Positions 9,901-17,334 are shown, counted from the stretch's first letter. The stretch is 45,330 nucleotides of DNA from Phycisphaerae bacterium (GCA_017993835.1 JAGOLX010000051.1:1-45330), one strand, 5' to 3'. The notes: generated from the letters alone by a model not told the origin. Program-made: numbers and translations.

Positions 9901-10074
9901 GAGACTGACGGTTACGCCCGGCAGTGCCTTGGCACCGCCCAGGGGCGGCGGCTCCGTGCCGGTCTGGCCCTCATAGACCCGACCTTCGAGCGCCGCGGCC
10001 GACCCCGCAACCGCAGGGTTCAGAAGCACAAAGACCGTGAGAAGCTGGACCAGGGAGTGAACTCGCACACACAT
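3946..10074 (-). CDS. giant secreted GEVED / SdrD-B mosaic protein
   Basis: A 2042-aa exported protein. I chose the ATG at 10074 because AAGGAGG lies seven bases upstream and the product then opens with a signal peptide (MCVRVHSLVQLLTVFVLL...AVAGSAAA); the longer open frame to 10347 has no such support. Domains in order: N-terminal carboxypeptidase-regulatory-like fold; tandem cadherin-like/Big domain (~155-248, NDSDPDGD, GGTDTATVTI); SdrD-B (~251-338); GEVED 1 (~348-518); prealbumin/SpaA-like (~519-638); GEVED 2 (~640-802); GEVED 3 (~811-970); SdrD-B (~983-1081); GEVED 4 (~1091-1263); SdrD-B (~1276-1381); GEVED 5 (~1390-1548); then two copies of a Trp-rich domain resembling a planctomycete DUF (~1563-1758 and ~1801-2018). 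Each GEVED ends in GEVED(Y/H). No sortase, PEP-CTERM or dockerin anchor is visible. Probably a cell-surface or matrix protein. Confidence 0.9.
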   Translation of the reverse strand: MCVRVHSLVQLLTVFVLLNPAVAGSAAALEGRVYEGQTGTEPPPLGGAKALPGVTVSLYGSDDAGDDGTGGLPIQTTTTNSEGWYSLTVRGAHDYYNIVQTNLATHVDSTPSPAATSVGGTVKSSNWIQYRYEDIFITPVTMTGNKFWDKPTTSGNNPPVAVHDSVSTSEGLCLIIDALANDSDPDGDLLIRQGYTQPSHGMVAMDAFGYLYCPDAGYTGTDTFEYTISDGNGGTDTATVTITVELVASGTGMLNGYKRDADTGAGLANWKIYVDENSNGACDPGEPFDLTDSNGYYEIPMLEDGTYRVCEVMQDGWEPASGASVCVDGVAIVAGMITTQDFHNRKASSSSYEYDFGDAPDAYGTLEASNGPKHIVSKKSCLGSQVDGESDGQPSANATGDDVAGVNDDDGVTWLTPLTPGGAAQVRITATVTDQYFRVLGWIDFNQNNSWLDSGEKIVDYTTPGSAYSFDKVFTFNVPASAATGQAFARFRVNFIYTTLDSPTGAGDVGEVEDYLVEITDAGAGSVIVIKEATPQDDTAFQFCADYAPGGFFTTLCQDLRDPSHNQWLLFDMDRLKSVTESVAGGWTLKDITITGDTDNGSVVDLANAAVDVDFDAGEDIVITFKNERTGGGLQDHGDAPASYGDAWHTVDEDLTIGGTIDAENNSWCSSGADGDDNDGIDDETGVTIISPLTRGAQATLSVEVFNKSSNDVSRYVAGWIDFDGNGQFDLLTDHIGIVSLFVPAHGAASDHFTFFVPQNAQAGNTIARFRLYADVVPSTVAFAALPTGDGGTGEVEDYQVHIISDAPGPDDKLDYGDAPYASASHNLGGPWLGNQPPDAEMGTLSNPPGWGDDNTGTDDEDGAQFLSDLVPGQPFGVSWKSYMTGPAVMVGWIDLNRDGDWDDPGEYLGGTACSGCNWMMMTIQKPVPAGVTPGKTYARFRVFSGMGGGALVAPSGHGGPGEVEDYEVEIKLDGTILPPGEIVGGVKFNDANGNKVSDASDQGLANWTVWIDLNANGVKDAGEATLTNPDGTFYFMALSPGIYTVYEEMQPGWHQTCPGGAGTQTITVQAGQPTPSILFGNQLEVGGGLDYGDAPYDGITTFYPSANHQVGGPWWGDLSDLPDVESGMQRNNTATGDDADSFGDDEDGLFGAKLVRGQSGGLYTRFVPGGSGDVTLGAWVDFNGDGDWDDAGESSGPWAMALGPIPTGGWPNPINVILPFAVPTQAQVGQTFARLRIEEGLLGSLSHTGPAGAGEVEDHLVQVTASGSPGSPVPTSGTIWGTKFQDLNGNGTWEVATEPVLSNWMIWLDSNYSGGRDAGDMTAQTDSSGMFQFSGLATGTYLVGEDQQAGWLQTWPTSPQTHTVTIQSGAALPLGILFGNMNASGTSTLFDWGDAPDSNYLTLRASNGAYHAIVSGVHLGASVDAESDGQPTPNDLGDDQLDGDDEDGVFFLTPLLPGEVAVMEILASTSGYVDAWIDFDGDGTWNQLTDQILTSEPVTSGSNMLSVAIPASARLDIPTHARFRFSSQGGLSPDGPASDGEVEDYHVLVGGDGPVVPGEGEMPHVKWSQPPIEIDPNVETPPVFCGWDEAARSTQQGNNRRQWRMDADDFRCLGSIPVTRIRWWGGYKAWQQAEPPESQPERWHIGFWANQVEGLEPNELYLEWLVWSVEVPNERVLCEPVGLDEFPGSISEMSFVYELQLEPEEWFHQAEFVSNDDIYWISVTAVYPPNAEPINQWGWKTRPCVWRDGAVMPAIMGEWPSDEERLFPGRLYPVERSALCGQNQPFDLCFELLTEPPWIKWDQPFTSLRNWPHYDDYASFGLEDPNGVLRVSRRVVDDWVGEYVEAPVIAMAWEGSYLGYGYEPRQCDPSVEPRRPDYFQLSIRTNAPADSEISHDHPGGLVWRYEAFDYDEVLVGYDRHPGGEPNEPVFRYSVRLPRDMWFWQEGDLIYWFSVVAVYRATADEIEYPWGWTNHEYRFGSVACSLSLSGQELVREPLHNTADEPVDMSFTLYTTPEPWAVNDAPPGMGRSSTSTRDSRRVP

Positions 10075-10540
10075 GAGGAGCCTCCTTCCAGATGGGATCC
10101 GAGGCCGATGCATGCAGACCTCGGCCCCGTGCCAAATGTGAACCTCGGAATATGGACTGCATGAGCCTGCACGGTCGCTACCTCCAGTGCCGCGCCAAGA
10201 TCTCCGGACCCACTTAATCGTACTGGCCCGCCCTGATGAAATCAAACCAATTCGCGGTCGGTCCGTGGTTATGTGCAGAAGACGAAAGGGAAGACTAAAG
10301 GGGTCAGGTCCGAATGGCACTGCCGTCGGTAGAGACCTCGCTGGCATGGGATTAGGTTCTTTGGAGTTCTGCTCGTAGTTGGTGACGTGGGTGATGCATC
10401 AGCGGATAACGATACCGTCGCCGTCTGAGGCCGCCCGGCTCGATGCAGCCAGGCTGATTCGCGTCGATCCATCGGGTATCACCACATGTACTGCCCCGCC
10501 GGGGCTGGCTGCGAGGACCGGACTGGACGAGGTCGGGCAT
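10075..10540. other. gene-free stretch upstream of the giant exoprotein
   Basis: No credible gene. At 10299-10312 the phrase GGGGTCAGGTCCGA resembles a short sequence that often accompanies REP-associated transposase repeats, but no transposase is next to it. No convincing promoter for the exoprotein was found. The frames here lack coding character. Confidence 0.35.
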
Positions 10541-10554
10541 GTTGTCACAAGGCC

Positions 10555-10648
10555 AGCCGAAAAGAACGAAGAAAGACGCAAACAAGGGCGAAGAGCCACG
10601 TTGGCTCTGCGGATCTCTCCTTTCGGCCCTTTTTCGTTTCTTTCGGCT
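10555..10648. repeat. palindromic dispersed repeat, copy 1
   Basis: The left arm AGCCGAAAAGAACGAAGAAAG and the reverse complement of the right arm, AGCCGAAAGAAACGAAAAAGG, are nearly identical, so the element can fold into a long hairpin. A second copy with the same arm sequence is at 17697-17783 in another intergenic gap. The loops differ. Confidence 0.6.
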
Positions 10649-10743
10649 ATCGCCATGTGGCATCCCGGCCGGAGGATCCTCGACGATTGAGCCGGTTCCT
10701 GACTCTCTCGCCGAGCTCGGGGTGTCTGTGGTCGAGCATAGGC

Positions 10744-10866
10744 GGTGGGCGGAGCCCACCCTACCGCTGTCGCCGATTGCTGTGCTCCCCTCATTCCCCT
10801 GCATCTCAGCGTCTCTGCGTGAGGTGCCCCATTTCCCTTCGCGATCTTCGTGTCCTTCGTGGTTTC
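10744..10866. repeat. composite repeat island with GGTGGGC hairpin
   Basis: Position 10744-10760 is a perfect hairpin, GGTGGGC-GGA-GCCCACC. It is followed by the short repeat words TCTCTGCGTGAGG and CTTCGTGTCCTTCGTGGTTT (10847-10866). The island ends where homology to the HNH/AP2 endonuclease begins. Confidence 0.5.
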
Positions 10867-10871
10867 GTACA

Positions 10872-11276
10872 TGTGACAAGTGGTCCGCCAGCAACAGGTG
10901 GGGGATGGCGTATGCGATGCGCCGCACGAGAAGTGGGCGGACGGTGTAAATGCACCGCGAGATCATGAAGGCCCGCAAGGAACTCGTTGTGGACCACAAG
11001 AACTGCCGGACCTGGGACAACCGCCGGTGCAATCTGCGGGTCTGCACACAGAAGCAGAACCAGGTGAATCGCGGGCCTTGTCGCGCGTCTTCGCAATATG
11101 TCGGCGTGTACCCCCGTGGGAAGAAGTACGAGGCGAGGATTGTCTATCGCGGCAGACCTCTCTACCTCGGGCGTTACGACACGCCGATCGCAGCGGCCAA
11201 GGCCCGCGACCGCAAGGCGTACGAGCTGCACGGCCCGTTCGCGTACCTCAACTTCCCGAAGGAGCGTGGGCGCTGA
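10872..11276 (+). pseudogene. HNH/AP2-domain homing-type endonuclease, broken
   Basis: The intact part (ATG 10950, 108 aa) has an HNH module (HREIM...VVDHKNCRTWDNRRCNLRVC) and an AP2 DNA-binding domain (YVGVYPRGKKYEARIVYRGR, then LYLGRY, FAYLNFP), the usual layout of phage-type HNH-AP2 homing endonucleases. In the same frame just upstream, from 10872, the reading is KWSASNRWGMAYAMRRTRSG-RTV, a stop (TAA, 10947-10949), then MHREIM. Family members normally continue through this point, commonly with Tyr, so the TAA looks like a nonsense change of a Tyr codon. Further upstream the frame enters repeat sequence, so the true N-terminus has been lost. A short protein from 10950 could still be made, but it lacks a convincing ribosome-binding site. 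Confidence 0.7.
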
Positions 11277-11350
11277 GGTCGCGGAGGAATCCAAGGCGTC
11301 AAGGACTCCGTGGCATTCACACCTGATGCCTCTGGTTCTTCTCCGGGAGA

Positions 11351-12676
11351 TCAGCCGATCGGGATCAACTCGACCGTCGCCCGGTTCGGTGGATTGGGCC
11401 GGATGCGGACGGCGCGTAACGAGACGTCATAGAGTCCCTCGTCCTCCAGCATCTCATAGGTGATCCCGGAGGCCTTGACCTTCATCTTCACATCCGTCCG
11501 CTTCAGGTTCAGGAACGGCTGCCATGTGCCCGTGTTGAACCAGCAGCCGTACAACTTGGCGCCTTTACCCAAGGCGTTTCCATCCACAGGGGCATGCGTG
11601 TGCCCAAAAACCACGTGGGTGATCCCACGGTCGGGATCACGAAGAATCTCCGCTGCCTTCCGCTCCTCCGGCGGCGGGCGAACGATCCCAAGGGTCTTGA
11701 CCTCCTCCATCTCAGGGCCAAGGGGCGGCAGGCGCACCTTCTCGCCGGTCACAGCCAGGATCGCGAGTTCCTCCTCGGAGAGGTCTTCGCACGCGGAACG
11801 GACCGCGTCCTCGAACCCCGCCACAGTCCCCACCAGTTCCTCCAGTGCATTCGCGTCCTCCGGATCGACTGCGGCGAGAAGACACTCGAAGAGGTCGACC
11901 TCCTTGGGCTTGGCAAGCACCTTCGAAGTCACCGCGGTCCAGGGGATCCCCGCCCGGCGGAGAAACAGCACCATACGAACGAGTTCCCGCGCCTTGTCCT
12001 TCAGGGAAATCGGTCCATCGAAGATGAGCTTCGTGATCGGCTTGACACAGTCGGCATAACGGTACTTCGTTTTGGTCTCATTCCACCAGTGCAACATGAA
12101 GTCCGTGCCCCAGACGCGCTCCAGGTAGCGCGTGCCGGCCGGCTCATCCGGCCAGCGGTGGACGAAGTCCCACTCATCGACGGGGCAGTTCTCCGGGGTG
12201 AACGAGTGCCCATGCTCGATATGGACTCTCTCGTAGACCTGCGCGCGATCGACGGCGAACTGGAGCCTTTCGGGAGGCGGGTCTGCCATCGCGTGACGAA
12301 AAGCACCCTGAACCTCGGGCCACACCCAGTCCAGGTCGTGGTTGCCGACGCCGATCGAGAGCGTGCCGCCGCCATCCTTCACGAACTTGCGCAGCGCATC
12401 GAAGCACTGCGGATGGGCGGCCAATGCGTGTGCCAGTTTCGTGGCGGAGACAGCCTCCGTCCAGAGGAGATAGGACGGTTCGTCGGGGTGGTCGTAGGGC
12501 GGGATCTGGACGAAGTCGATGAAATCTCCGTTGATCAGGAGCGTCGTGTCGGGCGAGGTGATTTCTTCGACGAACTGGACGAATGTCTCATCCTGGGTGA
12601 AGCTGTCCAGACCGCCCGAGGCTGTCCCGCCGCCGATGTGCAAATCGCTGATCACGTAACCCTGCTTCTTGCTCAT
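11351..12676 (-). CDS. calcineurin-like metallophosphoesterase (partner of TIR-CHAT)
   Basis: A 441-aa cytoplasmic two-metal phosphoesterase of the calcineurin superfamily. Metal-ligand motifs are in order: SDLHIGG (D11, H13), NGDFIDF (D51), VGNHDLDW (N112-H113-D114), a central EHGHSF and FGHTHAP (358-363). No signal peptide or membrane segment is visible. Substrates in this superfamily range from nucleotides and cyclic nucleotides to nucleic acid and phosphoproteins; the sequence does not choose between them. The ATG lies only three bases after the stop of the upstream TIR-CHAT gene, and its ribosome-binding site (GGGAGGA) is inside that gene's last codons. The two proteins are therefore translationally coupled and probably work together. 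I infer a role as a second effector, or as a brake that degrades the TIR-derived signal. Confidence 0.88.
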   Translation of the reverse strand: MSKKQGYVISDLHIGGGTASGGLDSFTQDETFVQFVEEITSPDTTLLINGDFIDFVQIPPYDHPDEPSYLLWTEAVSATKLAHALAAHPQCFDALRKFVKDGGGTLSIGVGNHDLDWVWPEVQGAFRHAMADPPPERLQFAVDRAQVYERVHIEHGHSFTPENCPVDEWDFVHRWPDEPAGTRYLERVWGTDFMLHWWNETKTKYRYADCVKPITKLIFDGPISLKDKARELVRMVLFLRRAGIPWTAVTSKVLAKPKEVDLFECLLAAVDPEDANALEELVGTVAGFEDAVRSACEDLSEEELAILAVTGEKVRLPPLGPEMEEVKTLGIVRPPPEERKAAEILRDPDRGITHVVFGHTHAPVDGNALGKGAKLYGCWFNTGTWQPFLNLKRTDVKMKVKASGITYEMLEDEGLYDVSLRAVRIRPNPPNRATVELIPIG

Positions 12677-12679
12677 GGC

Positions 12680-15103
12680 CTATCCTCCCTGAGAGAAACA
12701 AAGTCCGGGCGAAGCATACAGGCAGTAGATGAGCCCGAACGGATTGTTGTAGACTTCCAATGCCTCCCGGGTGGCCTGGTGGAAGGCAAGACCCAGGGGG
12801 ATCCCCTCCACGACGTACCGCTGCAAGACCCGTCGGGCAAAGGCATCCGCGAAGACCGACGGCACCTCCCAGTCCGTCCCCACGTATCCCCGCACGCGGT
12901 ACTTGTTCGTGAACAGATCGAGAAACGGGCTCTGAAACTCCGGGTCTCCAGAGCCAGACCCGCAGGCATTCAGGAACACCAGCGGTGAGCCGGACAACGG
13001 TTCGTCTCGTTTCATCCACATCTCTTCGACCGTCAATCGCTCCGGGGGCACAGCCAGGAGGACGCAGGCGCTCTTCGATGCCTCCTCCCCGCGCAGGACC
13101 GTTCCTCGCAGGCTGGTCGAAGACGCCCGGCGGGCATGACAGTAGAAGTAGAGCAGATCCGTGGGGCGCATTTCCCCATCCGCCAGGAATGCTTCAAGCT
13201 CGTCGTTGGTTCGTCTCGTGTCGACCGGCAGTCCCCGCGTCCGCGTCAGCTCCTCGAAGAAAGCCTCCTGGTTGGCCGCAGGCGAAGCCACACCGCTGCC
13301 TGCAATGTCCGGATTGATGAACACCTGAATTTGCTTCTGCCCTTCGACCCAATCCGGGCTCTCACCACGAGTGATCCGGTCTATGGCGAAGCGGTACCCC
13401 CAGAATCGTCGATAGTCGATTCCCTCCTGCGTCAGGTGTTTGAATCGAGGTTTGTAGCGAGCGTAGTCCGGGTGTCCGCTGCCAATCTCACATGCGTACG
13501 CACAGGAGTCGTAGAGGAGAGCCCAGGGCACGGGCAGGTACTCGGCATCGATCTGCAGACGGCTTCCTTCGCCGCCAGACGTCCTGGCGACCTTCTTCGC
13601 GATCTCGCGCAGGTCGAGACTCGATGGATTGGCGACGCTGCCGAAGAGCTTCTCCGCCAGCTCCGCGCCGATCTTCGCGAATTCCAGCATCACCGACTCG
13701 GGCGAGCACAGTCGCAGACCGAATTCCTCGCCGGATGCGCTGGGATCGGGGTCGTACTGATTCGACAGTTTGTCAAGCCGTATTCGCAGTTCCGAGCCGA
13801 GCGCATCGATCTGGCTCTTTTCTATCGGCAGGTCCACAAGGTTGCCCGTGCGACCGTTCTTGCCGAGGGCGATGCTGCACTTTTTGCCCGCGTCTTTGCT
13901 GGAGTCGATTGTGATCCGAATCTCAGCCCAGTTCGTTGCCAATAGATTAACGGAGCGAGCGGTGACGAGCGGACTCGATGAACCCGCGGCCGGTCCCAAG
14001 CCCATCGGAACAGGCGAGGCCGCCGGCATCACCACATGGAACTCCAGCCGCCGGCGACAGACGACCGCATTCCTGGCCAGCAACGACAGAGTCAATGCCG
14101 CCTGGCCCGCGAGGGTGCCTCGCACATCAACGAGGAACGGGCTGCACCCCTTGTAAACGGAGCATGGCAGCGGCTCGCTCTCCACAAGGGCCGCGAAATC
14201 GCTCTCCGCTGCCCCCGCGAGACGGACCTCCAAACCCTCTCCCTCAACGCAGAAGACCACGTCAACCGTCTCTTCGCCTGGGCCAAGGAGCTTCTGGATA
14301 TCCACCGACGCGGAGTCGAGGTCCTCCGGCCCCGTGCGAGGCTCGATGACCGTCTCCAACCGGTACGTCTTGCCGGCCACGAGCTCCCTCGTGGCATGAA
14401 CCTCGGGCTGCTGTGGAAAACGGGTGTTCCAGTGAAGAGGCGGCGGGGATGCCTCGGGCTTGGGGATGGGTTCCGCAGCCGCTTCCCTGTACGTTGGCTC
14501 CGAAGCAGCCTCCCCGCGTATTCTGCGAAATGATTTGTTCCGTACTTCCGCCTCCTGGGGGGCACGTTCGCCTCCCCCGTCTCCACGCAGTCCGGAGTCA
14601 TCAGCTTCGGCTGGAGCCTCCGCTTCATAGCGAGGACCCCGCGCGGTCCGTGCCGCTTCTGCAATCTCCCAGCATATCATCTCCCATGTGGTTTCCCGTT
14701 CCGACTCCATCATCGCCAGAGGCGTTGTCGGGTGGAGGATCGGTCGGTAGATGGCAAGTGGCGATCGCTCGTACGCACTCGGCAGAACAGGGATCCAGAG
14801 AATACGAACACCGCCGAGGTATTCCGCCTTTTTGAGCGCTGGCACAAACTCCCCTTCGCGGATGAAACCGGAGGAGAGGAAATCGGGGGTAACCAGCAGC
14901 ACGACAACCTCGGCGGAGCCCAAGGTCTCCTCCATCATATCTAACCACTGTGATCGCGATTTGCCCTCGCGATCAGACCATGTGGCAATGGAGCGTCTGT
15001 CGATACACCGGCTGAGGTGATCCACCAGGGCCGTTGCCCAAGACTCGTCTTTGTGGCTGTAGCCGATGAATACCACAGGATCTGTACCTGAACTGGCCGT
15101 CAT
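12680..15103 (-). CDS. TIR - beta-sandwich - CHAT protease fusion
   Basis: An 807-aa cytoplasmic multidomain protein from the ATG at 15103, which has GGGAGAG six bases upstream; a TTG at 15121 is the alternative. Residues ~9-155 form a TIR domain (VVFIGYSHKDE start, VVVLLVTPDFLSSGFI, acidic FIREGEF). A Pro/Glu-rich linker follows, then a beta-sandwich region (~225-370, beginning LHWNTRF) of a type seen beside caspase-like domains in planctomycetes. The C-terminal third is a CHAT (caspase-like) peptidase with the catalytic His in LLYFYCHARR (~H656) and Cys in VFLNACGSG (~C714), followed by GYVGTDWEVP. Known TIR domains hydrolyse NAD or make cyclic ADP-ribose signals, and CHAT domains are conditional proteases. 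The fusion suggests that TIR and protease act in one polypeptide, as in abortive-infection or regulated-death systems. The function is inferred. Confidence 0.88.
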   Translation of the reverse strand: MTASSGTDPVVFIGYSHKDESWATALVDHLSRCIDRRSIATWSDREGKSRSQWLDMMEETLGSAEVVVLLVTPDFLSSGFIREGEFVPALKKAEYLGGVRILWIPVLPSAYERSPLAIYRPILHPTTPLAMMESERETTWEMICWEIAEAARTARGPRYEAEAPAEADDSGLRGDGGGERAPQEAEVRNKSFRRIRGEAASEPTYREAAAEPIPKPEASPPPLHWNTRFPQQPEVHATRELVAGKTYRLETVIEPRTGPEDLDSASVDIQKLLGPGEETVDVVFCVEGEGLEVRLAGAAESDFAALVESEPLPCSVYKGCSPFLVDVRGTLAGQAALTLSLLARNAVVCRRRLEFHVVMPAASPVPMGLGPAAGSSSPLVTARSVNLLATNWAEIRITIDSSKDAGKKCSIALGKNGRTGNLVDLPIEKSQIDALGSELRIRLDKLSNQYDPDPSASGEEFGLRLCSPESVMLEFAKIGAELAEKLFGSVANPSSLDLREIAKKVARTSGGEGSRLQIDAEYLPVPWALLYDSCAYACEIGSGHPDYARYKPRFKHLTQEGIDYRRFWGYRFAIDRITRGESPDWVEGQKQIQVFINPDIAGSGVASPAANQEAFFEELTRTRGLPVDTRRTNDELEAFLADGEMRPTDLLYFYCHARRASSTSLRGTVLRGEEASKSACVLLAVPPERLTVEEMWMKRDEPLSGSPLVFLNACGSGSGDPEFQSPFLDLFTNKYRVRGYVGTDWEVPSVFADAFARRVLQRYVVEGIPLGLAFHQATREALEVYNNPFGLIYCLYASPGLCFSQGG

Positions 15104-15277
15104 CGCTTCTCTCCCAATCAATGCGTTCTTCGTTTGCCCAAGGACCGGGTCTGACCGGTGGGATTCCGTCTCTCATGGCCCCGGCGCGTCATTTCGCCCT
15201 TGGCACATGTGTCCGGACCATGCCGGGCCGGCACTCTCATTCGTCGCAGCTTCGTCAAAGGTGTGTCTCTATGGAGT

Positions 15278-15307
15278 ATTATGACAGAAGCGCGACGACG
15301 GAGACAA
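15278..15307 (-). promoter_or_regulatory. possible promoter of the TIR-CHAT operon
   Basis: On the minus strand TTGTCT (15307-15302) and CATAAT (15283-15278) are 18 bp apart, giving a leader of roughly 165 nt before the ATG at 15103. The match is moderate. Nothing else is seen in the 15104-15441 gap. Confidence 0.3.
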
Positions 15308-15441
15308 GCGAAAAACGGCGTGCTTCGCGGCAAAAGACGAAAATCTTGGAGGACAGGCTGTGTCGTACCCACAGGTTCGGCCCCGTCAAGGCCGAATGCA
15401 GAATCCGAACCCCAGAACACCCATGACCGGATCGACCAGGG

Positions 15442-17334
15442 CTATCGTGCTTCCACCAGCTCTCGCGCCAGTTCGGGATCGTTCGTCGTGATTCCGTCGA
15501 TGCCCAGGCCAATCAGCGTCGCCATTCGGTCGGCGTCGTCGACAGTCCAGACGTACAGCTCCATGCCGTAAGCGTGGACCAGGCCAATCGTCTCGGGCGT
15601 GACCGTGCTGTGCTCCCAGTCGATGAGGTCAATGCCGCGCGATTGAATGCCCTTGATCTCGGTCAGGGTCAGCGCGTCCGATCCGAGGGCCCCGGTCTGG
15701 ATGGCGGGCGCCAACGTCTCCACCTCGGCCAGGAAGTCCCAGTCAAACGCAATGACGGTCACCCGGCGTTCGATCTTGAGCACGCGAATCAGCTCGACAT
15801 ACGCGGCGGCCGAGCCTGTCTTTCGCTCGATCACCGGCCGCATGTCGGGCATCGTCGCCAGAATGGCCTCGCTCATCAGGGGAACGAACTCGCCTGAGAA
15901 ATCCGGGGAGAACCACGACCCGGCATCCAGGCGTCTCAGCTCCGCCAGCGTCATGCCCGCGACGGTGCCGATGCCATCGGTCGTGCGATCGACCGTGTCA
16001 TCGTGCATGAGAATCAGTTGGTTGTCCGACGTCACACGCACGTCGAATTCGACCCCGTCGGCAAACCCGCGAGCGGCGTTGCAGGCTGCGATCGTATTCT
16101 CCGGCGCCGCCGCCGAGAAGCCGCGATGGGCCACGACGACCGCGTTTCGAGCGTACTGACAGCTCTCGCGCGACGGGTCTGTGCAGGCCATCCACTGTGC
16201 GGCGAACAAGGCTAGATCGCTCCAGTCAACAGCGCAATCGCGATTGAAGTCCATCTCATTGTAGCCCCAGTCGCCGCAGGTCAAGTCATCTTCGAGAATG
16301 GAGACCATCATCTGAACGTCCTGCATCTGGTCCCAGTAGGCATCCGCACTCATGATACTGTGCGTGAGCGTGACATTCCTGTTGCCCAGATAGGCGGAGT
16401 CGTCCACCGCCGTGATCCGGACGGTCTGCGGCGTCAGATAGGTCGCCCGCTCAAAGACCAGTGTCGCCACTTCCCCTGGAGCCAGATCGTTGATCGACAA
16501 GTCGTCATCGGCCGAGATGGACACATAGAGATCTTCCCGAGGTGCGCACCCTTCGAGGCGGTCCAGCATCACCGTGTAGGAGGCGGTCTGACCTTCCGAC
16601 AACTGGATCAGGTTCGGCTCGACGATCAGCCCTCGCATCGCCAGCGAGCCCAGTTCCGTCTTGGAAAGGACGTGGTCGTAGATCCGCACGTCGTCCCACG
16701 TTCCGTCGCCGCAATCGTTCCCCGTGTGGCCGCCGCCCAGGTAGAACCGGTTGCCCGGCGCGACCCACGTGCCGCTGTTCGCGCCCTGCTCGATTCCGTT
16801 GATATACAGTCCGGTCTTCACCGTGCTGGCGCTCGTCCTGTCCCAGAGAAACGCCATGTGGAACCACTCGCCTTGCGGGTTTCCGGCGGATGACAGCGAG
16901 ACGAGATCGGCCGTCACGTACGTGTCGCTTTCCACCCGGGCCCGGAGGCGGCCGTCCGAGTAGATCCAGCATTCCCAATCGTCCGGATTGGCCGAGTTGT
17001 CGTAGATCGTGTTATAGTTGTAGATGCGTCTCGGCTGGTACCACAAGGCCACGGTCCCGGCATCGGTCATGGTGTACGCGATGGAGACACCGTCCCCGTC
17101 CGTCGGGTAATCCTCATTCACGAGATCCAGCGCCTCGTCCAGCTTGCCGGAGATGTATTGGTGACTGCCTCGGGAGCCGTCCAGCAGCGCCCCATTGTGG
17201 TCGCCGCCGGCGGAGTCCGCCAGGTTGCCGTCCAGCTTGAGGTGGACCTTCAGCTCGCCGAACGTCGCATCACAGTGTCTCCAGAGCACCATCGTCAAGG
17301 CAAGGAGTGAGAACCGCAGGAGCCTATTCATCAT
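15442..17334 (-). CDS. secreted LamG / dockerin-like / glycerophosphodiester phosphodiesterase
   Basis: A 630-aa exported protein. The ATG at 17334 has AAAGGGCG just upstream and gives a signal peptide (MMNRLLRFSLLALTMVLW); the open frame extending to 17550 enters a repeat and is not used. Domains: LamG/concanavalin-like (~28-210, HLKLDG, WHRT-type WFHMAFLWDR, YLGGGHTG); Calx-beta-like segment (~225-330); a short dockerin-like calcium loop (MDFNRDCAVDWSDLALFAAQW, ~350-372 region); and a C-terminal GDPD TIM barrel (~395-630) with VVVAHRGFSAAAPENT, VEFDVR and LMHDDTVDRTTDG carrying the expected His, Glu, Asp and second His. It should hydrolyse glycerophosphodiesters outside the cytoplasm, possibly attached to a surface or substrate by the N-terminal modules. 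Confidence 0.9.
   Translation of the reverse strand: MMNRLLRFSLLALTMVLWRHCDATFGELKVHLKLDGNLADSAGGDHNGALLDGSRGSHQYISGKLDEALDLVNEDYPTDGDGVSIAYTMTDAGTVALWYQPRRIYNYNTIYDNSANPDDWECWIYSDGRLRARVESDTYVTADLVSLSSAGNPQGEWFHMAFLWDRTSASTVKTGLYINGIEQGANSGTWVAPGNRFYLGGGHTGNDCGDGTWDDVRIYDHVLSKTELGSLAMRGLIVEPNLIQLSEGQTASYTVMLDRLEGCAPREDLYVSISADDDLSINDLAPGEVATLVFERATYLTPQTVRITAVDDSAYLGNRNVTLTHSIMSADAYWDQMQDVQMMVSILEDDLTCGDWGYNEMDFNRDCAVDWSDLALFAAQWMACTDPSRESCQYARNAVVVAHRGFSAAAPENTIAACNAARGFADGVEFDVRVTSDNQLILMHDDTVDRTTDGIGTVAGMTLAELRRLDAGSWFSPDFSGEFVPLMSEAILATMPDMRPVIERKTGSAAAYVELIRVLKIERRVTVIAFDWDFLAEVETLAPAIQTGALGSDALTLTEIKGIQSRGIDLIDWEHSTVTPETIGLVHAYGMELYVWTVDDADRMATLIGLGIDGITTNDPELARELVEAR

Noticed and set aside
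10075-10347. N-terminal extension of the giant exoprotein
   Set aside because: The downstream ATG at 10074 has a strong ribosome-binding site and a signal peptide; the extension has neither and would bury the signal.
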